A program made the position numbers and the translations under genes. The notes beneath the pieces are model-generated. The model ran no database searches and had not been told where the DNA came from. It was given only the letters and a program-made list of their open reading frames with translations. 64,000 bases of DNA from Clostridium disporicum (lineage in GTDB: Bacteria > Bacillota > Clostridia > Clostridiales > Clostridiaceae), in assembly GCF_001405015.1 (NCBI RefSeq), contig NZ_CYZX01000014.1:1-64000 (forward strand), read 5' to 3'. Positions 1 through 9,034 of the stretch are shown piece after piece (within the stretch, counting starts at the first letter, position 1; each line of letters starts with the position of its first letter).

Positions 1-6
1 TGCCAT
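1..6 (-). CDS. Start of a gene running off the left edge (Met-Ala only)
   Basis: On the minus strand an ATG (bases 6-4) followed by GCA lies 7 nt downstream of a perfect GGAGGT ribosome binding site (complement of 14-19). Only two codons are in the window, so nothing can be said of the product. The gene is divergent from the L25/Ctc gene. The 240 bp between them must carry both promoters. A short inverted pair, AATAGTG at 20-26 and CACTATT at 45-51, lies just upstream of the ribosome binding site. Confidence 0.55.
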
Positions 7-243
7 AAATATTACCTCCAATAGTGCTATTATCTATATTATAACACTATTTGTAAATTATATGCACATATCAACATTATTGTCTAACAGAGCCTTAATT
101 TTAAATATACGTAATAGATTATTAAGTAAAAGGATAAACGTTAGATATAAATTAGAGTAATATTAGCTGCAATTAATTAATAAAATATTTTAGAAATCGA
201 AAATATGATAAATACCATATTTAATATTTGAAAGAAGGATTAT

Positions 244-825
244 ATGATGGATGATTTATTATTTAATGTTTACGAAAGAGCTGAAAAAGGAAACAAAGTA
301 AGAAAAAGAGGAGAAATTCCATGTGTTATTTATGGAGATGAAACACATAAAGCTATATCTGCAAAGATGACAAAAAAAGAGATGTATAGATTATTAGGTT
401 ATCCTAAAAATTCAATAATATCTCTAAATTTAAATGGAGATATAAAAACATGTATAGTTAAAGAAACTCAAAAAGATATATATGGGAAAGTTGCTCATAT
501 AGATTTTCAAACAATAAGAAAAGGGGAAGTAGTAAAGTTAGGTATACCAATTACTTTTGTAGGACAAGATGCATTAGCAGCTAAGAGTTTATTGCTAGAG
601 ACTTTTGTATCAGAAGTAGAATTACAAGGGGAACCAAATAAATTTCCACCACATATAGAGGTAAATGTATCTAATCTACAAGCAGGTAATAGAATTTATA
701 TTAGAGATTTACCAATTCCTAAAGATGTAGTAGTAGAAGAAAATGAAGACTTAGAAATAGCTAAAATTGATAGTATTATTTATGAGAGTGATTCAGATGA
801 CAATAATACTACTACAGTAGAATAA
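244..825 (+). CDS. ctc: 50S ribosomal protein L25/general stress protein Ctc (TL5 type)
   Basis: Long-form bacterial L25 (Ctc/TL5), which binds 5S rRNA in the large subunit and is stress-induced in many Firmicutes. Residues 1-95 match the L25 beta-barrel (GEIPCVIYG near the start, KDIYGKVAHIDFQ near 80-90). Residues 97-180 match the C-terminal TL5 domain (VKLGIPITFVG, then a run ending in IEVNVSNLQAG). The tail is acidic and Asp/Thr-rich. At 193 residues it is close to the usual length of about 190-220. An AGAAGGA site at 233-239 precedes two adjacent ATGs (244 and 247); the second has the better spacing. It is monocistronic and ends in a strong terminator. Confidence 0.92.
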   Translation: MMDDLLFNVYERAEKGNKVRKRGEIPCVIYGDETHKAISAKMTKKEMYRLLGYPKNSIISLNLNGDIKTCIVKETQKDIYGKVAHIDFQTIRKGEVVKLGIPITFVGQDALAAKSLLLETFVSEVELQGEPNKFPPHIEVNVSNLQAGNRIYIRDLPIPKDVVVEENEDLEIAKIDSIIYESDSDDNNTTTVE

Positions 826-827
826 AA

Positions 828-875
828 TAAGTTAGAGCTATTGAATTTATATTTGATAGCTCTAACTTATTTTTT
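828..875. terminator. Bidirectional intrinsic terminator between ctc and the membrane protein
   Basis: A perfect 14-bp stem pairs 828-841 with 856-869 (arm core AAGTTAGAGCTAT) around a 14-nt loop. TTTTTT follows on the plus strand, and an A-rich flank gives a U-run on the minus strand. It separates two convergent genes. Confidence 0.88.
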
Positions 876-879
876 ACAA

Positions 880-1545
880 TTATCTTATAGCTTTTTTAAA
901 TTCTTTATACCCTATTAAAACAACCCAAACATATGCTAATGTTTTTGGTACCATAAGCATTCCAACAAAGAAGTTTTCAGAAGCCCAAAGAACAACTGGT
1001 GCATAGAAGGCAAATGATAAGAACACAGCTATACCAAGGTTTTTATAATCTCTATCATTATTTTTAGCTCCATAGCTATATAAAAGATAAATCATAATAA
1101 TTCCCATAATTGCAAATGGAATATTTCTATATATACCCCAGCTTAAAGGTGGATTATTTATAAACCATTCATTTTGAGGGAATAAGCAAAGTATTATTCT
1201 TATAGCAGATAATGCATACATTGTTATATCTAATAATTTTGAATTTTTAACATCAAATCTTATTTTCCAAATCTTATAAAGTATTAAATAAAATATTGTC
1301 ATAGTAATTGATGTAACTAGTTTTCCGAAGCCTAAAGCAGGTGCATTGTTTTCTAACCCTGTAGTTAGTAAAGCATAAATTCTTGGTATAAGGTGGAATG
1401 AATCACCTAATCCTAATATTAATGACATAAAACCGAACATTTTAAAGTATTTATTATCTTTTGATTTTCTTATCATTATTATTCCTAAAGAGATAACGGT
1501 AGTTAAATAAACTACATGAAAAATTGGTTCCATAATTGCTTGCAT
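880..1545 (-). CDS. Conserved polytopic membrane protein, function unknown
   Basis: A 221-residue, very hydrophobic protein with about seven predicted membrane segments: near 8-25, 35-55, 75-95, 105-120, 140-158, 170-190 and 195-212. I recognise no catalytic motif. Short charged loops such as RKSKDNKYFK and the basic C-terminus KEFKKAIR suggest a cytoplasmic C-terminus. The start is supported by an AAGGAGA site 9 nt upstream of the ATG. It stands alone, convergent with ctc and divergent from the two-component system. It could be a small sensor or transporter, but the sequence does not decide this. Confidence 0.6.
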   Translation of the reverse strand: MQAIMEPIFHVVYLTTVISLGIIMIRKSKDNKYFKMFGFMSLILGLGDSFHLIPRIYALLTTGLENNAPALGFGKLVTSITMTIFYLILYKIWKIRFDVKNSKLLDITMYALSAIRIILCLFPQNEWFINNPPLSWGIYRNIPFAIMGIIMIYLLYSYGAKNNDRDYKNLGIAVFLSFAFYAPVVLWASENFFVGMLMVPKTLAYVWVVLIGYKEFKKAIR

Positions 1546-1731
1546 AATTTTATTCTCCTTAATTAGTCCTTTTATTTTGATTGTCAGTTAAGTACCGGCG
1601 TCTGATATTAGTTTATTATAGACATATTTATTTAATATAAACTGTATCTTAAATCCATCTTAAATAAATTGGTTTTACGAGAAGAGAAAAGTTTATATGA
1701 TATAATCTAGAAAATAAAAGGAGTGATATTG

Positions 1732-2454
1732 ATGAATAATATTTTTGAGAAGTTTAAAGTTTTAATAATAGATGATGAAGAAGATATTACTGATATTTTA
1801 GATACAGTATTAAAACGTGAGGGTTTTAGTAATATTTACATAGCTAATAATGGAACAGATGGAATAGAGTTATTTAAAAAAGTTAATCCAGATATAGTAT
1901 TACTAGATATTATGTTACCAGACATAAGTGGATACGATGTTTTTAATGAACTTAGAAAAGATAGTCAGATTCCAATATTATTTATATCAGCAAAGACGGA
2001 AGAGGTGGATAGACTTTTAGGCTTCGCTATAGGTGCAGATGATTATATAACTAAACCTTTTAGCGCAAAAGAGGTAGCTTTTAGATTAAAAGCTAGATTA
2101 AAAACTTTTGATAATGTAGTTACAAATAAAAATATTAAAGAAAATAAGATAATTAAATTTGGTGATATAGAAATAAATGAGGAAACTGGAGAAGTATATA
2201 AAAGTGGAAAGCTTCTCGAGCTTACAGCAAAGGAATTAAAATTGTTAATTTATCTTGTGAATCATCCAAATAGAATTTTAAGCAAAGAAACCATATGCAA
2301 TGAGGTATGGGGTGAAGATTTCTTTGGATACGATAATACAATTACAGTTCATATAAGAAGACTTAGAAAAAAGATAGAAGATAACCCATCTAAACCTAAA
2401 TATTTAATAACTGTAATTGGCTTAGGATATAAGCTAGTTATGAAAGGTGAATAA
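1732..2454 (+). CDS. OmpR/PhoB-family response regulator
   Basis: A DNA-binding response regulator of about 240 residues. The receiver domain has the acidic pair in VLIIDDEED, the phospho-acceptor Asp in DIVLLDIMLPDISG, the conserved Ser in LFISAKTE and the Lys in YITKPF. The C-terminal winged helix spans roughly 145-240 and ends in the typical TVHIRRLRKKIED and VIGLGYKL. A GTG at 1723 is in frame but lies inside the ribosome binding site AAAGGAG, so ATG 1732 (spacing 9) is the start. Its partner kinase starts 3 nt after its stop, so the two are co-transcribed and probably translationally coupled. Confidence 0.93.
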   Translation: MNNIFEKFKVLIIDDEEDITDILDTVLKREGFSNIYIANNGTDGIELFKKVNPDIVLLDIMLPDISGYDVFNELRKDSQIPILFISAKTEEVDRLLGFAIGADDYITKPFSAKEVAFRLKARLKTFDNVVTNKNIKENKIIKFGDIEINEETGEVYKSGKLLELTAKELKLLIYLVNHPNRILSKETICNEVWGEDFFGYDNTITVHIRRLRKKIEDNPSKPKYLITVIGLGYKLVMKGE

Positions 2455-2457
2455 TAT

Positions 2458-3837
2458 ATGAGAGGAAAGCTTATAATTCATTATTCTGTGTACATCATTT
2501 TAGCTTGTGTATTTATAGCCTTTGTAAATATTACTTTTATGGGAATTAATATTTATAAAAAAGGTGGATTATATAATTATCATCCTGAGGAGATGATTTC
2601 AGCTTTTAAGGATTATATAGTTTATTCGGAAGATGGAAATATAGAGGTTTCAAATGATGGAATAAATAAATTGATAGAAGAGAACTCAGGAATTCAGATT
2701 TTAGACAAAAATAATAGAGAGGTATTTAGTTATAATAAACCTGAAATAGCTCATAGTAATTATTCAAATGTACAACTATTAGAAACATATAATAATGAGG
2801 ATGTTACTTTGTTTTTAGATGAGAAAGAACTAGAAGGAGAAATATATACTTACTTATTATTTTTAGATCCTTCTAGGGTTAAGCGAATAACTTATTCTTA
2901 TGATGTTAAGTTGGTAGACGAAGCTCATATGTTTCCTATATTAATTTTATTAAATGTATTTTTAATCTTGGGAATAAGCTTTTTATACACCTTAAGAATA
3001 ACAAAGCCTATAAATAGAATAGTAAATAAAATATCGAAGCTATCTAAAGGTGGATATAAAATAGATACACCACAGAAGGGAATATATTATGATGTTGAAA
3101 AGTGTTTAAGTCAGCTAGCAGGAATATTAACCTTTAATGAAAAGGAAAGAGAAAAACTTGATGAAATGAGAGAGGAATGGATTTCTAACATTTCGCATGA
3201 TATAAAAACCCCTCTTACATCAATTATAGGAAATGCTGAAATAATGGCAGACACAGAATATGAAATAGATGATAGAATAAGAGAGAAATGTTGTACGACA
3301 ATAATAAATAAAAGTCAGTATATTAAAACATTGATAGAAGATTTGAATTTATCAACTAGGTTAAAAAATAATACTATAGTTTTAAATAAGAGTAAAATAA
3401 ATATTGTATCTTTAGTAAGACATGTATTAATTGATATTATAAATGATGAAAAATATAACGATAGTAATATAGGGTTTAATTATTCTGATGAAGAGATAAT
3501 GCTGGAATTAGATGAAGGATTAATAAAGAGAGTATTTATAAATCTTATAACTAATGCTTTTATTCATAATAGCAATGATGTAAAGGTAAAGATAGATATT
3601 CAAAAGCTAGATAGTGGTAATGTTTATATATCCATAGAAGATAATGGTAAAGGTGTATCTGAAGATGAATTAAATAATATTTTTAAAAGATATTATAGAG
3701 GAACAAATACAAGTAAAAAGATAGAAGGTTCAGGTTTAGGAATGGCTATTGCTCATGATATAATTAAAGCTCATGGTGCAGAAATTAAGGCTATAGGAAA
3801 ATTAGGAGACGGACTCAAAATAGAGATATTATTTTAG
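2458..3837 (+). CDS. Membrane sensor histidine kinase (VanS/PhoR-like)
   Basis: Partner kinase of the upstream response regulator, 459 residues. It has an N-terminal membrane segment (about 8-28), an extracytoplasmic domain of about 130 residues, a second segment near 157-180 and a HAMP-like linker. The dimerisation/phospho-acceptor helix carries the H-box WISNISHDIKTPLTSIIG. The ATPase domain has an N-box (FINLITNAFIHNS), G1 (DNGKGV), an F-box-like FKRYYRG and G2 (GSGLGMAI). All catalytic elements appear intact. The extracellular domain matches no sensor I can name, so the signal is unknown. No obvious target such as a drug-efflux operon follows, and the next gene has its own promoter. Confidence 0.92.
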   Translation: MRGKLIIHYSVYIILACVFIAFVNITFMGINIYKKGGLYNYHPEEMISAFKDYIVYSEDGNIEVSNDGINKLIEENSGIQILDKNNREVFSYNKPEIAHSNYSNVQLLETYNNEDVTLFLDEKELEGEIYTYLLFLDPSRVKRITYSYDVKLVDEAHMFPILILLNVFLILGISFLYTLRITKPINRIVNKISKLSKGGYKIDTPQKGIYYDVEKCLSQLAGILTFNEKEREKLDEMREEWISNISHDIKTPLTSIIGNAEIMADTEYEIDDRIREKCCTTIINKSQYIKTLIEDLNLSTRLKNNTIVLNKSKINIVSLVRHVLIDIINDEKYNDSNIGFNYSDEEIMLELDEGLIKRVFINLITNAFIHNSNDVKVKIDIQKLDSGNVYISIEDNGKGVSEDELNNIFKRYYRGTNTSKKIEGSGLGMAIAHDIIKAHGAEIKAIGKLGDGLKIEILF

Positions 3838-3899
3838 AAAGAAGTAAATAATTTTAAGGTATAACCATTAAATGTTACTTAAATATCAATATCTGATAA

Positions 3900-3928
3900 T
3901 TGCTTTTTATATAACTATAATATATAAT
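3900..3928 (+). promoter_or_regulatory. Sigma-A promoter of the hisS leader transcript
   Basis: TTGCTT (3900-3905), a 17-nt spacer and a perfect TATAAT (3923-3928) predict a start near 3935, about 11 nt before the ribosome binding site of the leader peptide. The leader RNA would therefore be about 235 nt up to the hisS start codon. Confidence 0.65.
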
Positions 3929-3956
3929 GTAGAAAAGAAAATTTTGGAGGAATATT

Positions 3957-4007
3957 ATGAATACACTTAGTGTTATTAAAACAAATTTAATACATCATCA
4001 TTACTAG
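3957..4007 (+). CDS. Putative histidine leader peptide MNTLSVIKTNLIHHHY
   Basis: A 16-codon ORF begins at ATG 3957, 5 nt after a strong TTGGAGGA ribosome binding site. It ends in three consecutive CAT (His) codons, TAC and TAG. It lies between a good promoter and a terminator, directly upstream of histidyl-tRNA synthetase, which is the classic layout of an amino-acid attenuator leader. The His codons occupy 3993-4001, and the start of a long RNA stem lies inside the ORF. It is too short to be a structural protein. Firmicutes usually control hisS by a T-box; no T-box consensus (GGTGG..ACCGCG) is visible here. Confidence 0.7.
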   Translation: MNTLSVIKTNLIHHHY

Positions 4008-4085
4008 AGACTTGGTCTGTTTAATAAACGGATACAAGTCTATCGCTGTTAGGCTTGTATCTCTGGTAATGATAAATTAAGTGTA
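3962..4085 (+). promoter_or_regulatory. Leader RNA with mutually exclusive pairings upstream of hisS
   Basis: The leader can fold into a long structure: 3962-3969 pairs with 4078-4085 (8 bp), 3997-4010 with 4060-4073 (14 bp, one G-U), and 4031-4040 with 4052-4061 (10 bp, one G-U). A competing helix pairs 4008-4014 with 4035-4041 and excludes the last of these. The 5' arm of the 14-bp helix starts inside the His codons and covers the stop codon of the leader ORF, so a ribosome stalled there must open it. I could not trace an unambiguous antiterminator to the downstream terminator. Confidence 0.5.
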
Positions 4086-4101
4086 ATCATAATTTATTGT
4101 A

Positions 4102-4137
4102 AGCCATGTAGGATATATGCCTGCATGGCTTTTTGTT
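4102..4137 (+). terminator. Attenuator terminator ahead of hisS
   Basis: An 11-bp stem pairs AGCCATGTAGG (4102-4112) with CCTGCATGGCT (4120-4130), one G-U pair, with a 7-nt loop, followed by TTTTG. It sits between the leader peptide and hisS. No other gene ends here, which makes a regulated leader terminator the natural reading. Confidence 0.78.
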
Positions 4138-4170
4138 ATATAAAAATAAATTATTTTAGGAGTGAATAAA

Positions 4171-5475
4171 ATGAAAAAGAATATAATTAAACCAAGCATA
4201 TTACCAGGATTTATGGAGTTATTACCAAGGGAACAAGAAATTTTTAATGATATAGTAAGTAAAATATCAAAGGTATATGAGATGAATGGATGCCTAGCTA
4301 TAGATACACCAATAATTGAGAAGGCTGACGTGCTTCTTGCCAAATCAGGTGGAGAGACAGAAAAGCAAGTTTATAGTTTTCAAAAGGGAAAAAACAATTT
4401 AGCTTTAAGATTTGATTTGACTGTCCCATTTGCTAGATATGTAGCTCAATATTATAATGATTTGCTTTTTCCTTTTAAAAGATATCAAATAGGAAAGGTT
4501 TATAGAGGTGAAAGAAATCAAAAAGGTAGATATAGGGAATTCTATCAATGTGATATTGATGTTATTGGGAAAGAAAAATTAAGTATAAATAATGATGCAT
4601 GGGTTATAAACTTAGCAGATAAAGCCTTTAAGGAAATAGGTTTATCTAATTATAGATTTCAAATAAGTAATAGAAAAGTATTAAAGGGAATATTAACTGA
4701 ATTAGAAATAGATAATCAAGCTGATGTAATGATATTAATCGATAAAATAGACAAGATAGGTGAAGAGGTATTTATTAGTGAACTTAAAAATCTTATAGGA
4801 ATTGATAAAAGTGAGTATTTAAATAAAATATTAAAACTTGATGGATCAAATGATGAAAAATTAGAAGAACTTTCAAAGCTTGATATAAAAAATGAATATT
4901 ACAATGAGGGAGTTGAAGAATTAAAAAAGGTTAAATCACTATTAGAAATATTAGGAGTAGATAAAGAAAATTTTGAAATAAATTTAAAGATTATAAGAGG
5001 ATTGGATTATTATACAGGAACTGTATTTGAAACTATATTATTAGGGGATGAAGGATATGGATCTATATGTTCAGGAGGAAGGTATGATAACTTAGCAGAA
5101 AATTATACAGCAAATATATTGCCAGGAGTAGGGATATCAATAGGGCTAACTAGATTGTTTTTTGTATTAAAGGAAATTGGATTTATAGATAAATATAAAA
5201 TTGAAAATAAACTAGAGTATTTAATAATTCCAATAGGAGATACGATTGAGTATTGCGGAAAAGTATTACAGTATCTACAATCAAAAGGTTATGGTGTAAG
5301 TATATATTTGGAAGATGATTCATTAAAGAAAAAGATGAATTATGCTAATAAAATTGGTGTTGAAAATGTAATATTAATTGGAGAAGAAGAAATAGCAAAT
5401 AATAAAGTAAAAGTAAGGAATATGAAAAGTGGGGATAATATTATAATTAATTATAATTTATTAATATCAGATTAA
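4171..5475 (+). CDS. hisS: Histidyl-tRNA synthetase
   Basis: Class II synthetase that charges tRNA-His, 434 residues from ATG 4171. An in-frame GTG at 4162 lies inside the AGGAG site and is rejected. Motif 2 is seen as YRGERNQKGRYREFYQCDID, the HisS signatures as RGLDYYTGTVFE and SGGRYDNL, and a full anticodon-binding domain follows from about residue 345. That C-terminal domain and the intact signatures argue against HisZ, the catalytically dead regulator of HisG, which lacks the anticodon domain. It has its own promoter and a His-codon leader with a terminator, so expression probably rises when charged tRNA-His is scarce. It is not linked to aspS or to his biosynthesis genes here. Confidence 0.9.
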   Translation: MKKNIIKPSILPGFMELLPREQEIFNDIVSKISKVYEMNGCLAIDTPIIEKADVLLAKSGGETEKQVYSFQKGKNNLALRFDLTVPFARYVAQYYNDLLFPFKRYQIGKVYRGERNQKGRYREFYQCDIDVIGKEKLSINNDAWVINLADKAFKEIGLSNYRFQISNRKVLKGILTELEIDNQADVMILIDKIDKIGEEVFISELKNLIGIDKSEYLNKILKLDGSNDEKLEELSKLDIKNEYYNEGVEELKKVKSLLEILGVDKENFEINLKIIRGLDYYTGTVFETILLGDEGYGSICSGGRYDNLAENYTANILPGVGISIGLTRLFFVLKEIGFIDKYKIENKLEYLIIPIGDTIEYCGKVLQYLQSKGYGVSIYLEDDSLKKKMNYANKIGVENVILIGEEEIANNKVKVRNMKSGDNIIINYNLLISD

Positions 5476-5539
5476 ATTTTAAAGTATAAATAAAAAGTAA
5501 GATAATATATATAGATGTTTTTAATAGGGGGATTGGGCT

Positions 5540-6442
5540 ATGAGTAATTATGTGGAGGTACAAGGAAAAAAATATATATATGAAAAAGACTACAAAGAAA
5601 ATGAGCATTTAAGAAAAAGCTTTAATGAATTAGCTAATAGGACATTTGGTATTGATTTTGAACAATGGTATCAAGAAGGTTATTGGGGAGATTCTTATAT
5701 AACATATTCATTAATAGATAATGGTGAAGTAGTATCAAATGTATCCGTAAGCATTATGGAGTTTAAATTTAAAGGAGAAAAGAAAATCTATATACAAATT
5801 GGTACTGTTATGACAGATGAAAGATATAGAAATAAAGGGCTGGCTAGATATTTAATGGAGACTGTGATTGAAGAATGGAAGGATAAATGTGATTTAATTT
5901 ATCTATTTGCTAATGATAGCGCTATTAATTTTTATCCTAAGTTTAATTTTATAGAAGCTTATGAGTATGAATACTCAATAGGTTGCTTCACTATAGACGA
6001 AGAAAGCCGTGTTAGAAAGATAAATATGGAAGATAGTAATGATAAGGAGATATTTAAAAACATAATTGAAAATACAGTATTATTTTCACAGTTTGCAGTT
6101 CTGAATAATAAGAATTTAGTTATGTTTTACTGTAATTCTTTTATGAAAGAAAATATTTATTATGTAGAGGATTATGATGCCATAGTAATTGCAGAAAAAA
6201 GTGATGAGATAATATATATATTAGAGGTGTTTGGAACTAAAAATATTGATTTGGAGAGCATAATTAATAAGATTGTAAATAAGAATACGAAGAAAGTAGT
6301 ATTAGGTTTTACACCATTTAATACTGTGTTATATGATGAAAAGATATTAAAAGAAGAAGATACTACATTATTTGTAATGAAAGATAAGGATAATCCTTTA
6401 GAATTTAACAATATCATGTTCCCAGTATTATCACATGCTTAA
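5540..6442 (+). CDS. GNAT-family N-acetyltransferase
   Basis: A 300-residue protein with one GNAT domain. The acetyl-CoA pyrophosphate loop is RYRNKGLARYLM at about 95-106, preceded by the strand IQIGTVMTDE and followed by a helix and the IYLFANDSAINFYPKFNF segment typical of GNATs (an asparagine before the beta-bulge, then YxxxGF-like). The C-terminal 150 residues are not recognisable and may fix substrate specificity. The ribosome binding site is a G-rich run about 8 nt before the ATG. It stands between hisS and a terminator. The substrate is unknown. Confidence 0.78.
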   Translation: MSNYVEVQGKKYIYEKDYKENEHLRKSFNELANRTFGIDFEQWYQEGYWGDSYITYSLIDNGEVVSNVSVSIMEFKFKGEKKIYIQIGTVMTDERYRNKGLARYLMETVIEEWKDKCDLIYLFANDSAINFYPKFNFIEAYEYEYSIGCFTIDEESRVRKINMEDSNDKEIFKNIIENTVLFSQFAVLNNKNLVMFYCNSFMKENIYYVEDYDAIVIAEKSDEIIYILEVFGTKNIDLESIINKIVNKNTKKVVLGFTPFNTVLYDEKILKEEDTTLFVMKDKDNPLEFNNIMFPVLSHA

Positions 6443-6455
6443 TTAAAAAAATGAC

Positions 6456-6506
6456 AAATAGTAGATTTATTATGATAATATTTTATAATAGACCTACTAT
6501 TTTTTT
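6456..6506 (+). terminator. Intrinsic terminator of the acetyltransferase gene
   Basis: AAATAGTAG (6456-6464) pairs with CTACTATTT (6494-6502), closing an AT-rich, partly self-complementary loop, with a T-run continuing to 6506. Confidence 0.75.
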
Positions 6507-6662
6507 ATACATAAATGTTAGCAAGTATTAAAAAGTGCAATAATATTTTAATAAATGATTTTAAAAGTAATGTTTGAAATTAATTAATTTTCAGTTAACA
6601 TATATAGGTAGTAAGAAAATGGGAAGTATAAATAATAAAGATAAGATATTGAGGAAATATTT

Positions 6663-8453
6663 ATGAGAAAAGGAATAATTGAAAATTTTATATTATTACT
6701 CAGATATAATTTAGGAACCTTAATATTATTTGAATTGTTCCATAAAGGTATTGCATTAATTTTGGTACTACCTATTATAAAATATATATTTGAAAGTGCA
6801 ATGCACAATTCAGGAATGATTTATCTAAGTACAGATAATGTATTTAAGATATTAACAAATCCTATTTCAATATTTTTATTAATCTTGTTGTTACTCATTT
6901 TTGGTTTTTATGTCTTTTTTGAATTTACAGCTACAATTATTTGTTTTGATAAATCTATAAGATATGAAAAGATAGGGATATTTAAACTTATTAAACTAGG
7001 ATTACAAAAATCAGTAAGAATATTAAACATTAAAAATTACTTATTAATGATATTTATTTTATTAATAATTCCATTAACAAATTTAACATTAACATCAGGA
7101 TTTATTGGAGAGTTGAAGTTACCAGAGTATATACTAGATTTTATAAAGTCTAATAAATTTTTAAATATAGTATATATGGGATTGATGATTATTTTATATA
7201 TGATTGTTATTCGATGGATTTTTAGTATACATGAAATAACTTTAAATAGAAGTAGTTTTAAAGAAGCAAAAAATGAAAGTAATAGAATAACAAAAGGGAA
7301 AAATATAAAAATATTTTTATATTCAGTTGGAACTTTTATAGTTTTTAGCCTTATAGGTTATGGAATTTATTATTTATTGATAATATTAATGGCTATAGTA
7401 ATTAAGTATTATGGAATAGGTATTGATCTAAAGGAAATATTTATTGCTAAAGCTATATTATTTAAAGATTATTCGATGTTAATCGCATCAATTTCTAGCT
7501 TTATACTTAATCTTGCTTTTATATCAGCAATTTATTATAACTATAAAAATTTTGGATTTTATAATAATAAACATAATAAGATTAAGGTATCAAGTATGAA
7601 AAAGATTATAACAGTAGTATTAATAGTTATCCTCATACCTATTGAATCAATGGCACTTTCAATAAATAGTAATACTTTATTGAATATAGAATTATTTTAT
7701 AATACTACAGCTACAGCTCATAGAGGTGGTAATGTATCAGCACCAGAAAATACATTAGCTGCATTTAAAGAGGCTATACTTGCTCAAGTTGAGTACATAG
7801 AGACTGATGTTCAGGAAACTAAGGACGGAGAACTAATACTTATTCATGATTCAAACTTTAAGAGGACTACAGGGGTAGATAAAAATGTTTGGGAAGTTGA
7901 TTATGAAGAAGTGAAAAATTATGATGCAGGGAACTATATGAATCTAGGTTATACAGGAGCCAAGATACCTACACTTGATGAAGCAATAAAATACGTAAGA
8001 GGTAGATGCAAGTTATTAATAGAAATAAAACTTAATGGCCATGAAAGTCCAGATATAATAGACAAGGTTATAAGTGTTATTAAAAAAAATAGAGCCGAAA
8101 ACCAATGTGTAATAGCTTCTATGGATAAGGAAGTATTAAAAAAGGTAAAAGAGATAGATTCTAATTTCCTTACTTGCTATTTAACGGCTCTTGCATATGG
8201 AGATATATATACGTTTGAATATGTTGATATATATGGTATTGAATCAACTTTTATAACTAAGGGTTTAATAAAGAATATTCATGATAAAGGAAAACAAATA
8301 TTTGTATGGACTGTAAATGATCAAGACATGATGAGCAAAATGATTGATTTAAATGTAGATAGTATAATTACAGATAATCCATTTTTAGTTAACGATACTA
8401 TCTACTCAAAGAAAAATGACTTTATAAAGGTTATAGCTGATTATTTATTTTGA
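6663..8453 (+). CDS. Membrane-anchored glycerophosphodiester phosphodiesterase
   Basis: A 596-residue fusion. Residues 1-330 form a polytopic domain with about six to seven membrane segments, resembling the GDPD-associated membrane domain. Residues about 350-590 are a GDPD catalytic barrel: AHRGGNVSAPENTLAAF (the HRG and ENT motifs), ETDVQETKDGELILIHD (the metal-binding E/D pair and the HD motif), then LLIEIKL, VFVW-type FVWTVND and DSIITDNP near the end. The family hydrolyses glycerophosphodiesters to glycerol-3-phosphate plus an alcohol; the membrane form is thought to act on lipid or teichoic-acid-derived substrates. All core residues appear present. It is monocistronic. Confidence 0.9.
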   Translation: MRKGIIENFILLLRYNLGTLILFELFHKGIALILVLPIIKYIFESAMHNSGMIYLSTDNVFKILTNPISIFLLILLLLIFGFYVFFEFTATIICFDKSIRYEKIGIFKLIKLGLQKSVRILNIKNYLLMIFILLIIPLTNLTLTSGFIGELKLPEYILDFIKSNKFLNIVYMGLMIILYMIVIRWIFSIHEITLNRSSFKEAKNESNRITKGKNIKIFLYSVGTFIVFSLIGYGIYYLLIILMAIVIKYYGIGIDLKEIFIAKAILFKDYSMLIASISSFILNLAFISAIYYNYKNFGFYNNKHNKIKVSSMKKIITVVLIVILIPIESMALSINSNTLLNIELFYNTTATAHRGGNVSAPENTLAAFKEAILAQVEYIETDVQETKDGELILIHDSNFKRTTGVDKNVWEVDYEEVKNYDAGNYMNLGYTGAKIPTLDEAIKYVRGRCKLLIEIKLNGHESPDIIDKVISVIKKNRAENQCVIASMDKEVLKKVKEIDSNFLTCYLTALAYGDIYTFEYVDIYGIESTFITKGLIKNIHDKGKQIFVWTVNDQDMMSKMIDLNVDSIITDNPFLVNDTIYSKKNDFIKVIADYLF

Positions 8454-9034
8454 TTATAAAGTAAATAAATTTTTTTATATAAATATTAAATGATTATATG
8501 AATTGAAAATAAATTATTACCGCATTATGTAGATGATGCTAGTTTATAAAATTATATTAGAGGAAATTCATTAAGAATTAGATTAAAAGGTAGGGTTTGT
8601 GTATTAATCACAAACCCTAAAATATTAGGTTGATTATTAGGTTACTTACTAAAAACAAGAAGATAATAATTATTTAGCTAACATAAGCTTACTTACATTA
8701 ATGATAGGTAAATGAGAAACTCATACTTTAGCTAAATTATTAAAATATTAATACTAGTTGATTATAAGAAAATTAGTAATTATCGATTTGTCATAATATA
8801 GTATATGACATGTATATTAAGGTGTTACAATAAATTTATATTGTAAAGAGAAAAAATAAAATAAAGGAATATTATAAAATAATAATTGGAATATATGATT
8901 ATATCACATAATAATATTTCATAAAGATGTAAAATGATTGAATAATTTAGGATAAGTAAATAATTGATATATTTAACAATATAACGTAATATTAATTTTA
9001 AATAAATACAAGAAATTTAGGAGGAAATTTAATT
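8454..9034. other. 581-bp intergenic region with one strong hairpin, no gene seen
   Basis: No ORF with a plausible ribosome binding site was found. A perfect 11-bp hairpin pairs TAGGGTTTGTG (8591-8601) with its complement at 8609-8619 across a 7-nt loop. It lacks a proper T-run, so it is either a weak terminator for the phosphodiesterase gene 140 nt upstream or a remnant. Two TTTAGCTAA motifs flank about 8677-8742. The rest is featureless A/T-rich sequence carrying the promoter of the next gene. Confidence 0.5.

Noticed and set aside
3957..4137. T-box riboswitch ahead of hisS
   Set aside because: No GGTGG..ACCGCG-type T-box sequence or specifier-loop layout is visible; the leader instead carries a translated His-codon ORF.
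4077..4343. Minus-strand frame of 88 codons across the hisS start
   Set aside because: It overlaps the attenuator and the well-supported hisS gene and has no family features.
8454..9034. Hidden small gene or riboswitch in the long gap before ccdA-tlpA
   Set aside because: No ORF with a ribosome binding site and no recognisable conserved riboswitch core; only one perfect hairpin without a T-run.
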